Shown in pieces: positions 27,874 to 35,953 of a stretch of DNA of 64,000 nucleotides. The DNA is from Halomonas sp. ML-15 (GTDB lineage: Bacteria > Pseudomonadota > Gammaproteobacteria > Pseudomonadales > Halomonadaceae). The DNA lies in assembly GCF_014779595.1 (NCBI RefSeq), contig NZ_JACXZT010000015.1:17294-81293 (forward strand). Reading direction: 5' to 3'. Each line of letters begins with the position of its first letter. Positions within the stretch are counted from its first letter, which is position 1. The translations under genes were made by a program, and so were the position numbers. The notes beneath the pieces were generated by a model. That model was not told the DNA's origin and did not search any database. It was given only the letters and a program-made list of their open reading frames with translations.

Positions 27874-30069
27874 ATGAACGCAGGGATGCTCAAGTACTTG
27901 ACGGTTTTGACCGCCTGCCTGCCAGCACTGGCCTGGGCGGCCAGCGTCAGCGTGTCTCCGGCGGACCTGCCGCGGGGCAGTGCCTCGCTGCCGCTGCTGG
28001 CGGGGGAGCTGGAGCGGCTGAGTGCCGGCCGCGAGCCGCTGCGGCTGGTCAGCGACGCCGCCGCGCCGACCTTCAGCGATGCCGACAATCTCGACCAGGG
28101 CCTGCGCGGCGAGCGCGATCCCTTTGCTCACCTGCCCGAGGATGTGAGCGGTCGTCAGCCGCCGCGGCATGTCGCCATCGTCGGTCCCGCCGAGCAGGCT
28201 CAGCGGGCTGCCGCGCTGCTTGCCGAACGCGCCGAGGCGCGCGGTATCAGGCTCTCTACCCACGCCGCCGATCAGCGCGCCATCGATGCTATATCCGCTG
28301 CCGACGTGGCGCTGATTCTGGCGCTGCCTGAACAAGACGCGGACGTTCAGCGCGACTGGTTCGCTGCGCTCAATGCCGCCGGCGTGCCCAGCGTGGCGCT
28401 CTCCGATCCCATCCAGGTCGAGCACGGCGCGCTGCTGTCGCTGCCCGGAGCGGTGGATGAAGCCGCCTGGCTAAGGCGCCTGGCGTTACGCCTCGACGAC
28501 CGCGCCGCGGGACGTGCGCCGGAAGCGCTGGACGCCTGGCCCACCCAGGGGCGCGAGTGGCTCAATCTGGCCACGGCCAGGAGACTGGGCTGGTCGCCGG
28601 ACTTCGCGCTGCTGACCCGCGCCCGGCTGCTCGAGGCCTCCCGTGGCGATGATATCGCCGAGGCGCAACAGGAGGGCGCGCTGAGCCTCGAGCAGGCGGT
28701 GGCCGTTGCGCTCTCCGGCAACCTGCGCCTCGAGATCGCCCGCCATGAGGTCGAGACCGAGGCTCTCGACCGCGACGAGGCAGGCTCGCGCTGGCGGCCC
28801 AATCTCTACCTGGAGGCGACCGGTCGCGAGATCGACGAGCAGCGCGCCGCGCTGGGCTTGGGCCAGCAGCCCCAGCGCCGTGCCACGGCCGGGGTGACCC
28901 TCGAGCAGCTGCTATTCTCCGAGCCGGCGCTGGCAGCCATGGCGGTGACGGCGAGCCTCGACCGCGCGCGCCGCGCCGAACTCGAGGTCGAGAGCCTCGA
29001 CCTGGCGCTGGATACCGCCCGCGAGTTCCTCGATGCGCTGCGCCTCGAGGCCCAGGTAGAGGTGCTGCGCGAGGACCTGGAGCTCACCGAAGCCAATCTG
29101 CGGCAGGCCGAACGACGCGAGGCGGCCGGCGCCGTCGGTCGTGAGGAGCGGCTGCGCTTCGAGAGCGAGCGCGCCCAGGCGCGTGAGCGCCTCGATCAGG
29201 CCGAGGCGCAGCGTGAACAGCTCACCCTGGCCCTCAATCGGCGCCTGGGGCGCGCCGCCACGGCGCCGCTGAGCCCGCTGGCGCCGGATACCGACCGCCC
29301 CGAGTGGCTGGCCGCCGACCCGCGTTTTGCGGCGGCGGTGCGCAGTCCCGCGCAGCTGGCCGCCTGGCAGGAGGCGCTGCTTGATAACGCCCTGCGCGAC
29401 TCCCGCGAGCTGCGCGCCCTGGCCGCGGGACGCGAGGCCGCCCAGCGTGAGCTGGTGTCGCGGCGGCGCGCCTTCTGGGCCCCTGAGGTAGGGCTGCAGG
29501 TCAGCTATGAGCGCGAGCTTTACCGCGACGGCAGCGGCGACAGTGCGCCATGGGAGTCCGATGACGCGCAGCTGCAGGCCGGGGTGGCGGTCCTCGAAGA
29601 CGCCGGCGTGAGCTTTCCTGAGACCGGCTCGGACGAGTGGAGCGTGGCGATTTCGGCGCGCCTGCCGCTGTATGCTGGCGGCCGCCGCAGTCTCGATCGC
29701 GAGCGCAGCGCGCGCCAGCTGGAGAGCGTGACGCTGCGCGAGGAGGAGGCCCGCCAGGGCCTCGAGACCCAACTGCGCGCGGCCAGTATCGCGCTGGCCG
29801 CCGCCTGGCGGCGTATTGGCCTTCGCGAGACCTCCCGCGACAACGCGGTGGCGGCCCGCGCGCTGGTCGAATCGGCCTGGCGCGAGGGGGCCGCCGAGCA
29901 GGTCGCGCTGCTCGATGCCCAGGCCAGCGCGCGCCAGGCGCAGTTGGCCGAGGTCGAGGCGCGCTGGCAGTACCTGCAGTCGCTGGTGCATCTGCAGCGT
30001 GCGCTGGGGATCCTGCCAGGGCCGCTGTCGCCCACTGACCGTGAGCGTCTGCTGGCGGCTTCATCGTGA
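27874..30069 (+). CDS. TolC-family outer-membrane efflux protein with an extra N-terminal domain
   Basis: A 731-residue outer-membrane factor, far longer than the usual 420-490. The N-terminus is a signal sequence (cleavage near ALAWAA, though LTAC could be a weak lipobox). Residues ~20-260 form an extra alpha/beta domain (RHVAIVGPAEQAQRAAALL, AADVALILALPEQ, AAGVPSVALSDP) that resembles one half of an ABC substrate-binding fold. The two outer-membrane-efflux repeats start near residue 270 (GALSLEQAVAVALSGNLRLE) and contain long helices plus GVTLEQLLFS and the second-repeat strand AISARLPLYAGGRR. It is first in an OMF-adaptor-pump operon, an uncommon order. ATG at 27874 is preceded by GGTGAG. 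Confidence 0.88.
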   Translation: MNAGMLKYLTVLTACLPALAWAASVSVSPADLPRGSASLPLLAGELERLSAGREPLRLVSDAAAPTFSDADNLDQGLRGERDPFAHLPEDVSGRQPPRHVAIVGPAEQAQRAAALLAERAEARGIRLSTHAADQRAIDAISAADVALILALPEQDADVQRDWFAALNAAGVPSVALSDPIQVEHGALLSLPGAVDEAAWLRRLALRLDDRAAGRAPEALDAWPTQGREWLNLATARRLGWSPDFALLTRARLLEASRGDDIAEAQQEGALSLEQAVAVALSGNLRLEIARHEVETEALDRDEAGSRWRPNLYLEATGREIDEQRAALGLGQQPQRRATAGVTLEQLLFSEPALAAMAVTASLDRARRAELEVESLDLALDTAREFLDALRLEAQVEVLREDLELTEANLRQAERREAAGAVGREERLRFESERAQARERLDQAEAQREQLTLALNRRLGRAATAPLSPLAPDTDRPEWLAADPRFAAAVRSPAQLAAWQEALLDNALRDSRELRALAAGREAAQRELVSRRRAFWAPEVGLQVSYERELYRDGSGDSAPWESDDAQLQAGVAVLEDAGVSFPETGSDEWSVAISARLPLYAGGRRSLDRERSARQLESVTLREEEARQGLETQLRAASIALAAAWRRIGLRETSRDNAVAARALVESAWREGAAEQVALLDAQASARQAQLAEVEARWQYLQSLVHLQRALGILPGPLSPTDRERLLAASS

Positions 30070-30097
30070 TTCGTTCTGTGACTCGGATACCCTGCCT

Positions 30098-31222
30098 ATG
30101 ACCCCCCGTACTCTGCTCCCTGCGATGCTGTTGCTGGCCTTGACGCTGGCGGGATGCGGTAGCGAGCCCCCCGCCGACGAGGTGCTGCGGCCGGTGCGGA
30201 CGCAACTGGTCGAGCCGGGCGCCCCGGACGCCGAACGGCGCCTGCCGGGGCGGCTCGAGGCGGGTGCCAACCGCCGCCTGAGTTTTCGCCTCGATGGCCA
30301 GCTCGAGACCTTCGAGGTCGGCGTCGGTGAGCAGGTCGAGGCGGGCCAGCCGCTGGCGCGCCTCGATGCCACCGATATCGAACTGCAGCGCGACCAGGCC
30401 GAGGCCAGCCTGGCCGGGGCCAGGGCCGCCGCGATCAACGCCGAAGCCGAGTGGCAGCGTGCCCGGCGCCTCTACGAGGCCGGCAGCGCGCCGGCGCGCC
30501 AGCTCGATGGTGCCCGCGCCCAGGTCGAGTCGGCCCGCGCCCAGCAGCGCAGCGCCGAGCGTCAGCTGGCGCTGGCTGAGCGGCAACTGGGCTTTGCCGA
30601 GTTGAACGCGCCCGGCGAGTGCCGAGTGGCTCAGCGGCTGGTCGAGAGCGGGGAGAACGTCGGCGCCGGCCAGCCGGTGCTGGTGCTCGCTTGCGGCGAG
30701 GGCATGGAGGTGCGTGCGGCGCTCTCCGAGGATCTGCTCGAGCGGGTCGAGGAGGGCGATCGCGTCGAGGTGGAGCTGCCGCTGCTCGGCCTTACGCTGC
30801 CGGGGCGGGTGACCGAGATCGGCCTGCCGCTGCAGCCGCCTCAAGCGACCTGGCCGCTGCGGGTGAGCCTGGATATCGACTCCCAGGATGCCGGCGCAGC
30901 CACCCTGACCCCGGGTATGGCCGCCGAGATTCGCCTGCCGCGTGGCGCCAACGGCAGTGACGCGCTGTGGGTGCCGATGGCCGCGGTGGGCGAAGATGAC
31001 GCCGGCCACTACGTCTATGTCGCCCATCAGGAGAGCAGCGCTGAGGCGGATGCCAATGGGAGACCCCTGGCCCGTATCGAGCGGCGCACGGTGAGCCTGG
31101 GGCGTCGGCAGGGCGAGTCGCTGGAAGTGGTCGAAGGGCTCGAAGGCGGCGAACGCCTGGTGGTCGCCGGCATGAGCCGCATCAGCGATGGTCAGCAGGT
31201 TCGCCTGGAGGCGCGGCGATGA
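30098..31222 (+). CDS. RND efflux periplasmic adaptor lipoprotein
   Basis: A 374-residue membrane-fusion protein linking an RND pump to its outer-membrane channel. The N-terminus ends in the lipobox LTLAGC, so it is inner-membrane lipid-anchored. Then follow a lipoyl half (FRLDGQLETFEVGVGEQVEAG), an alpha-helical hairpin rich in Ala/Arg/Glu (residues ~95-165), and the barrel and membrane-proximal domains, with PGMAAEIRLPRGANG and the final strand EGLEGGERLVVAGMSRISDG. ATG at 30098 directly precedes the signal; the open frame upstream overlaps the channel gene and is not used. It overlaps the pump gene by 4 bp. Confidence 0.92.
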   Translation: MTPRTLLPAMLLLALTLAGCGSEPPADEVLRPVRTQLVEPGAPDAERRLPGRLEAGANRRLSFRLDGQLETFEVGVGEQVEAGQPLARLDATDIELQRDQAEASLAGARAAAINAEAEWQRARRLYEAGSAPARQLDGARAQVESARAQQRSAERQLALAERQLGFAELNAPGECRVAQRLVESGENVGAGQPVLVLACGEGMEVRAALSEDLLERVEEGDRVEVELPLLGLTLPGRVTEIGLPLQPPQATWPLRVSLDIDSQDAGAATLTPGMAAEIRLPRGANGSDALWVPMAAVGEDDAGHYVYVAHQESSAEADANGRPLARIERRTVSLGRRQGESLEVVEGLEGGERLVVAGMSRISDGQQVRLEARR

Positions 31223-34200
31223 GTATTACCGATGCCGCGCTGCGCTATAACCGCGTTACCGCGGTGGCGCTGCTGGTGATCTTTATCGGCGCGGTGATCA
31301 GCTACCTGGGTATTTCCCGCGCCGAGGATCCCGCGGTCACGGTACGCGTGGCACAGATCGTCACGCCGATGCCGGGGGCGACACCCGAGCGCATCGAACA
31401 GCTGGTCACCGACCCGCTGGAAACCGCGATCATGGAGATGCCGGAACTCGACCATGTCGAGAGCACCTCGCGGGCGGGGGTGTCGATCATTCGCGTCGAG
31501 CTGCGCCCCGATGTCGACGACGTGCAGGCCGGCTGGGACAAGCTGCGGCGCAAGATCGGCGATATGCAGGGTGAGTTGCCCGATGAAGCCCATACGCCGC
31601 AGATCAACGACGAGTTCGGCGACGTGTTCGGCATCATGCTGTCGCTGACCGGCGAGGGCTTCGCGGCGTCGGAACTCAAGGAGGTCGCCGACAAGGTCCG
31701 CGACCGGCTGCAGCAGCTGCCCGACGTGGCCAAGGTGAGCATTCACGGCCACGCCGAGGAGCGGGTCTTCCTCGACTACAACGAGGCGCGGCTGGCCGAG
31801 CTGGGCGTGTCGCCTCAGGGCCTGGGCCAGCTGCTGGCGGCGCGCAATATCGTGCTGCCCGGCGGGGCGATTCGCTCGGGCAGCGAGCGACTGGTGCTCG
31901 AGCCCACCGGTAACTTCGAGACCCTCGAGGATATTCGCCGTGCGCTGGTGCCGCTGCCCGAGGGTGAGCTGGTGCCCCTCGGTTCGCTGGTGGAGGTCAG
32001 CCACGGCTACGCCGATCCGCCCATGACCCGCTACCACGCCAGCGGCGTGCAGGGGCTGGCGCTGGGCGTGGCGATGCGTCAGGGCGGCAATATCACCGAG
32101 CTCGGCGATCAGGTACGTCAGCGCCTCGCCGAGATCGAGGCCGAACTGCCCCTCGGTCTGGACATCGAGGAGTTGGCCTTCCAGCCGGACCGTGTCGACG
32201 ATCGCATCAACGAGTTTCTGATCAATCTGCTGCAGGCGGTGGCGCTGGTCTGCGTGGTGATGCTGCTGTTCCTGGGGCTGCGCACCGGGCTGATCGTGGC
32301 CAGTCTGGTGCCGGCGGCGATCCTCTCTTGCATGGCCTTTATGGGGCTGTTCGACATCGGCCTCGACCAGGTGTCGCTGGGGGCGCTGATCATCGCCCTG
32401 GGGATGCTGGTCGACAACGCCATCGTCATGGTCGAGTCGATCCAGGTCTCGACCCGCGAGGGCAAGAGCGTGCGCGAGGCGGCGCTGGAGTCGGCGGCGC
32501 AGCTGCGTTTTCCGCTGCTGACCGCCTCGCTGACCACCTCGGCGGCCTTTCTGCCCCAGTTCCTGGCGGTCTCCGACGTCGGCGAGTACACCCGCTCGCT
32601 GTTTCAGGTGGTGACCATCACCCTGCTGTCGTCGTGGCTGCTGTCGCTGACCATGATCCCGCTACTGTGCGTGGCGCTGCTCAAGCCCAAACGCAACAAG
32701 GCCGATGCCAAGCAGCAGGAGACCAGTGAGGAGCCGCCTCAGGGGCGGCTGGCGCGAGCCGTCTATCCGCGCTACCGGCGCGGGCTGCTGGCGCTGCTGC
32801 GCCATCCCGTGCTGACCCTGGCTGTCGTGCTGGGGCTATTCGCCATGACCCTGCTGGGCTATGGCTACCTGCCCAAGATCTTCTTTCCCCAGGCCGAGCG
32901 CACCCTGATCACCGTGGAGCTGCGGCTGCCCTATTCGGCCCCCATTGAGCGCACCCGTGAAGCGGTCGAGGCGGTCGAGGCCTACCTCGCCGACGAACTG
33001 TCGGCCGAGCGCGACGATCGGGGCGAGTGGAGCCGCGACGGTATCACCCACTGGGGCAGCTTTATCGGCTTTGGCGGCGAGCGCTATATCATCAATCACG
33101 CCCCGGAGCCGCCGAGCCCCGAGTACGCCTTTATGCTGCTGCAGGCCAACCGCTGGGAGGCCGTCGATCCGCTGATCGGTGAGCTGGGCGACTGGCTCAA
33201 CGAGGAATTTCCCGACCTGCGCGCCAGCGTCAAGGCCACCAGCTTCGGGCCGCCGGTCACCGTGCCCCTGGCGATTCGCCTGTCGGGCAACGACCGCGAA
33301 CGGCTCAGCGACATTGCCGAGCAGGTGCGCCGCTATACCAGCGAGCAGCCGGGCACGCGCAACGTGCGCGACGACTGGGGCGACTGGGTCAAGCGGCTGC
33401 GCATCGACGTCGATCCGGCGCGGGCGCTGCGCGCCGGGGTCACCGAGCGCGACGTGGCGCTGAGCCTGCAGTCGGCGCTGTCGGGGATCGAGGTCTCGAC
33501 CTTCCGTGATGGCGACAACCTGGTGCCGATCATGCTGCGCCATGAGCGCGGCGAGCTGCGCAATGCCGATGAACTCGACGATGTGATCGTGATGCCTCAG
33601 GAGGGTGGCCAGGGCGTGCCGCTGGCTCAGGTCGCCAGCGTCGAGATGGTCTGGGGTCCGCCGCGCATCCTGCGCCGCGACCGCTACCAGACCATCTCGG
33701 TGGAGTCGGAACTGGCGCCGGGTATCACCGCCGAATCGATGGCCGCCGAATTGCGCCCCTGGCTCGATGCTCAGCAGGCCAACTGGCCGAGTGACGTCTT
33801 CTACGAGTTCGGCGGCGAAGTAGAGTCGTCGCAGATCGCCACCGCCTCGATCGGTGAGAAGCTGCCGATCGGCGCCATGGTGATTCTGGTGCTGCTGGTG
33901 ATGCAGTTCAATTCGATCCGCCGGCCTCTGATCATCCTGACCACCATTCCGCTGTCGCTGATCGGGGTGGTCTTCGGTCTGATGATCACCGGCTCGCACT
34001 TCGGCATCATGACCTTTCTCGGCGTGGTGTCCCTGGCGGGGATCGTGATCAACAACGCCATCGTGCTGATCGACCGGATCGATCTGGAGCGAAGCAAGGG
34101 GTTGGCACCCCAGGAAGCGATCCTCGAGGCGGGCAGCCGACGCCTGCGGCCGGTGGTGATGTCGACCCTGACCACCAGCGGCGGGCTGCTGCCGCTGTGG

Positions 34201-34371
34201 CTGGGCGGCGGCCTGCTGTGGGCGCCGATGGCCATCGCCATCATTTTCGGGCTGCTGGCGGCGTCGATCATCACGCTGTGCGTGGTGCCGGTGCTCTATG
34301 CGCTGCTGATGCGGGTGCCCATCGACCGCGCCTCGACAAGCGACGCCGAGGGCGCCACTGTGTCACGCTGA
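31219..34371 (+). CDS. RND-family efflux pump (AcrB/MMPL-like permease)
   Basis: A 1050-residue inner-membrane RND transporter with twelve expected membrane helices and two large periplasmic loops. The proton-relay acids are in TM4 (LGMLVDNAIVMVES), and the repeat-two equivalent reads SLAGIVINNAIVLID. The N-terminus (VTVRVAQIVTPMPGATPERIEQLV) matches the porter-domain start. It is encoded directly after its adaptor (ATGA overlap) and outer-membrane channel. Sequence alone does not tell drugs from other exported molecules. Length is normal. Confidence 0.95.
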   Translation: MSITDAALRYNRVTAVALLVIFIGAVISYLGISRAEDPAVTVRVAQIVTPMPGATPERIEQLVTDPLETAIMEMPELDHVESTSRAGVSIIRVELRPDVDDVQAGWDKLRRKIGDMQGELPDEAHTPQINDEFGDVFGIMLSLTGEGFAASELKEVADKVRDRLQQLPDVAKVSIHGHAEERVFLDYNEARLAELGVSPQGLGQLLAARNIVLPGGAIRSGSERLVLEPTGNFETLEDIRRALVPLPEGELVPLGSLVEVSHGYADPPMTRYHASGVQGLALGVAMRQGGNITELGDQVRQRLAEIEAELPLGLDIEELAFQPDRVDDRINEFLINLLQAVALVCVVMLLFLGLRTGLIVASLVPAAILSCMAFMGLFDIGLDQVSLGALIIALGMLVDNAIVMVESIQVSTREGKSVREAALESAAQLRFPLLTASLTTSAAFLPQFLAVSDVGEYTRSLFQVVTITLLSSWLLSLTMIPLLCVALLKPKRNKADAKQQETSEEPPQGRLARAVYPRYRRGLLALLRHPVLTLAVVLGLFAMTLLGYGYLPKIFFPQAERTLITVELRLPYSAPIERTREAVEAVEAYLADELSAERDDRGEWSRDGITHWGSFIGFGGERYIINHAPEPPSPEYAFMLLQANRWEAVDPLIGELGDWLNEEFPDLRASVKATSFGPPVTVPLAIRLSGNDRERLSDIAEQVRRYTSEQPGTRNVRDDWGDWVKRLRIDVDPARALRAGVTERDVALSLQSALSGIEVSTFRDGDNLVPIMLRHERGELRNADELDDVIVMPQEGGQGVPLAQVASVEMVWGPPRILRRDRYQTISVESELAPGITAESMAAELRPWLDAQQANWPSDVFYEFGGEVESSQIATASIGEKLPIGAMVILVLLVMQFNSIRRPLIILTTIPLSLIGVVFGLMITGSHFGIMTFLGVVSLAGIVINNAIVLIDRIDLERSKGLAPQEAILEAGSRRLRPVVMSTLTTSGGLLPLWLGGGLLWAPMAIAIIFGLLAASIITLCVVPVLYALLMRVPIDRASTSDAEGATVSR

Positions 34372-34384
34372 AGGTCATTTCCCG

Positions 34385-34873
34385 ATGAGGCAGCCGCGCG
34401 TGGAACGAGTCGCGATCCTGGTCGACGTACAGAACGTCTACTACACCACCCGTCAGGCGTTCGAGCGCCACTTCGACTATCACGCCTTCTGGGCGCGCTT
34501 TGCCGCTGGCCGCGAGGTGGCCGTCGCCAACGCCTACGCCGTGGAACGCGGCGACCCGCGCCAGCAGCAGTTCCAGGCGATCCTGCGCAGGATCGGCTTC
34601 GAGGTGAAGCTCAAGCCCTATATCCAGCGTAGCGACGGCTCGGCCAAGGGTGACTGGGACGTCGGCATTGCCCTGGACGCCATGGACGCCGCGGCCGCGG
34701 TCGATCGGCTGGTGCTGGTCTCCGGCGACGGCGACTTCGACCTGCTGGTGACGCGGATTCGCGAGCGCCATGGGATACCCGTCGAGGTGGTCGGCGTCGA
34801 ACGTCTGACCGCCGCCTCGCTGATGCGCGCCGCGAGTCACTTTGTGCCGATCGAAGGCGACTTGTTGCGCTAG
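34385..34873 (+). CDS. NYN-domain (PIN-like) putative RNase
   Basis: A 162-residue single NYN domain of the LabA/DUF88 group. The metal-binding acids are in VAILVDVQNVYYT, SAKGDWDVGIALDAMD and VLVSGDGDFDLLV, the arrangement of PIN-like nucleases. Related proteins cleave structured RNA or act in RNA turnover; activity here is inferred. It starts 13 bp after the pump gene, perhaps by read-through, though no functional link to efflux is evident. A structured repeat lies 21 bp after its stop on the other strand. Confidence 0.88.
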   Translation: MRQPRVERVAILVDVQNVYYTTRQAFERHFDYHAFWARFAAGREVAVANAYAVERGDPRQQQFQAILRRIGFEVKLKPYIQRSDGSAKGDWDVGIALDAMDAAAAVDRLVLVSGDGDFDLLVTRIRERHGIPVEVVGVERLTAASLMRAASHFVPIEGDLLR

Positions 34874-34894
34874 CAGCACCGCTCGGAACTAACC

Positions 34895-35000
34895 CGTCGG
34901 CAGGCCTGCGAGGAGGCGCTGTAAACCCATCCCTGGGCGCTCTCGATGCCATCCATGGCATCGAAAGCTCCTCTTCGGCCTGCCCCCGGCGTTCCTCGCT
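34895..35000 (-). repeat. Structured dispersed repeat, copy 1
   Basis: Read on the minus strand, this element starts GAACGCCGGGGGCAGGCC and ends GGCCTGCCGACGG. The outer arms pair over about 12 bp, interrupted by a GAA/GCA internal loop, then GAGGAG pairs with CTCCTC. Inside are a hairpin TCGATGCC-ATGG-ATGGCATCGA-type arm and a small arm closed by GCGC/GCGC around CCCAGGGATGGG and TTTACA. Copies at 35621 and 59941 share the fold. It lies between the NYN gene and the GIY-YIG-like gene, opposite to both. Confidence 0.8.
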
Positions 35001-35068
35001 AGCGGCCTAGCATAGCTGGGAGGGCAAGATCGCCCAAATTGACTAGGCTGTAGGTGAGTCGCCACGTT

Positions 35069-35088
35069 GGACGCCAATCATGGCGTCC
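35069..35088 (+). promoter_or_regulatory. 5' leader hairpin of the GIY-YIG-like gene
   Basis: A perfect 8-bp stem GGACGCCA / TGGCGTCC with loop ATCA lies 16 bp ahead of the GGAGG ribosome binding site at 35105-35109. It could influence translation or message stability. Confidence 0.45.
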
Positions 35089-35117
35089 ATTCACGCGAGC
35101 CACCGGAGGTGATAGCG

Positions 35118-35573
35118 ATGTCGGATCAACTGCTTTCCCCCAAGATGCTTGGCTACTGGACGCTGGATGAGCTCAGCGAGGTACCCGATGAGTCGGGCAT
35201 CTACTGCGTGTTCCGTGCGGCGCAGGATCCCGAGAGCGGGGAGATGGAGGTCCAGGAACTGCTGCATGTCGGCGAGCACCGCAATGCGCGCCACGGCCTG
35301 ACCTTCCATGAAGACCATGCGACCTGGCGTGACTTCCTCCAGCAGGGCGAGGAGCTTTGGGTCAGCGTCGGCCTGTCGGGGCATATCAACCGCGAGCGGC
35401 TGGCTGCGGCGATGATCAATGCCCACAAGCCGCGCTTCAATCTGCACAGCGAGTATATCGACGACTTCCCCTTCGATCAGACCACCGTGCATCTCTACGG
35501 CAAGAAGGACAAACTGCAGTCGATCTTCACCGTCGACCGCCACGACCCGCCCCAGCAGCAAGCCGCTGTGTAG
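35118..35573 (+). CDS. GIY-YIG-like domain protein, function unknown
   Basis: A 151-residue protein. The pattern ESGIYCVFRA, then LLHVGEHRNARHG, then ERLAAAMINAHKPRFN parallels GIY-YIG nucleases (GIY strand, YVG strand with following arginine, and late 'E..I...KP.FN' helix). The second signature is degenerate (HVGE for YIG), so nuclease activity is uncertain. An inserted segment FHEDHATWRDFLQQGEELWV lies in the middle. ATG at 35118 has GGAGG at 8 bases; a longer frame upstream is not used. The gene is bracketed by inverted copies of the structured repeat at 34895 and 35621, which is unusual. Confidence 0.6.
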   Translation: MSDQLLSPKMLGYWTLDELSEVPDESGIYCVFRAAQDPESGEMEVQELLHVGEHRNARHGLTFHEDHATWRDFLQQGEELWVSVGLSGHINRERLAAAMINAHKPRFNLHSEYIDDFPFDQTTVHLYGKKDKLQSIFTVDRHDPPQQQAAV

Positions 35574-35620
35574 GCTTGTACGGCACTGTTCCCGGCCTAG
35601 TTCGTCGCAGTTGCTCTCAG

Positions 35621-35815
35621 CAGCGAGGGACGCCGGGGGCAGGCCGAAGAGGAGGTGTCGATGCCAGGGGTAAGGAGCATGCTCCGAACGGGCTGGCCAA
35701 GGATGGCCAGCACTGGTCCTGCAAGCGGAGCAGGATGCGAGAGCGCAGCAGGGCATCGGGAGCGCCCAGGGATGGTTTACAGCGCCTCCTCGCAGGCCTG
35801 CCGCCGGATGAGTCG
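35621..35815 (+). repeat. Structured dispersed repeat, copy 2 (extended)
   Basis: Same outer arms as copy 1 (GGACGCCGGGGGCAGGCC and GGCCTGCCGCCGG, GAGGAG/CTCCTC) and the same conserved GCGCCCAGGGATGG-TTTACAGCGCC segment. The central arm CGATGCC (35659-35665) / GGCATCG (35752-35758) is opened and holds four extra hairpins: GGAGCATGCTCC (35674-35685), GCTGGCC/GGCCAGC (35692-35711), TCCTGC/GCAGGA (35717-35735) and GCG-AGAG-CGC (35737-35746). It lies between the GIY-YIG-like gene and the ABC-F gene; nothing protein-coding is convincing in 35574-35953. Confidence 0.8.
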
Positions 35816-35953
35816 CGAGCGATCCCGGTAACTTCACTACCTTTGTCTCTCGGGAGACAGAGCGCAATGCGAATCCTAGCCAGGGCGGGATGAACTGCGG
35901 CCCAATAGCGCGTACAATCGCGCCCCTTTGCACCATCGCACCGGGACGCCGCT

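Noticed and set aside
34889..35815. Short peptides read from the structured repeat, ending in GLQRLLAGLP-type sequence
   Set aside because: They recur only because the DNA repeat recurs, and in the 59941 copy the equivalent frame diverges. Base pairing, not codons, is conserved.
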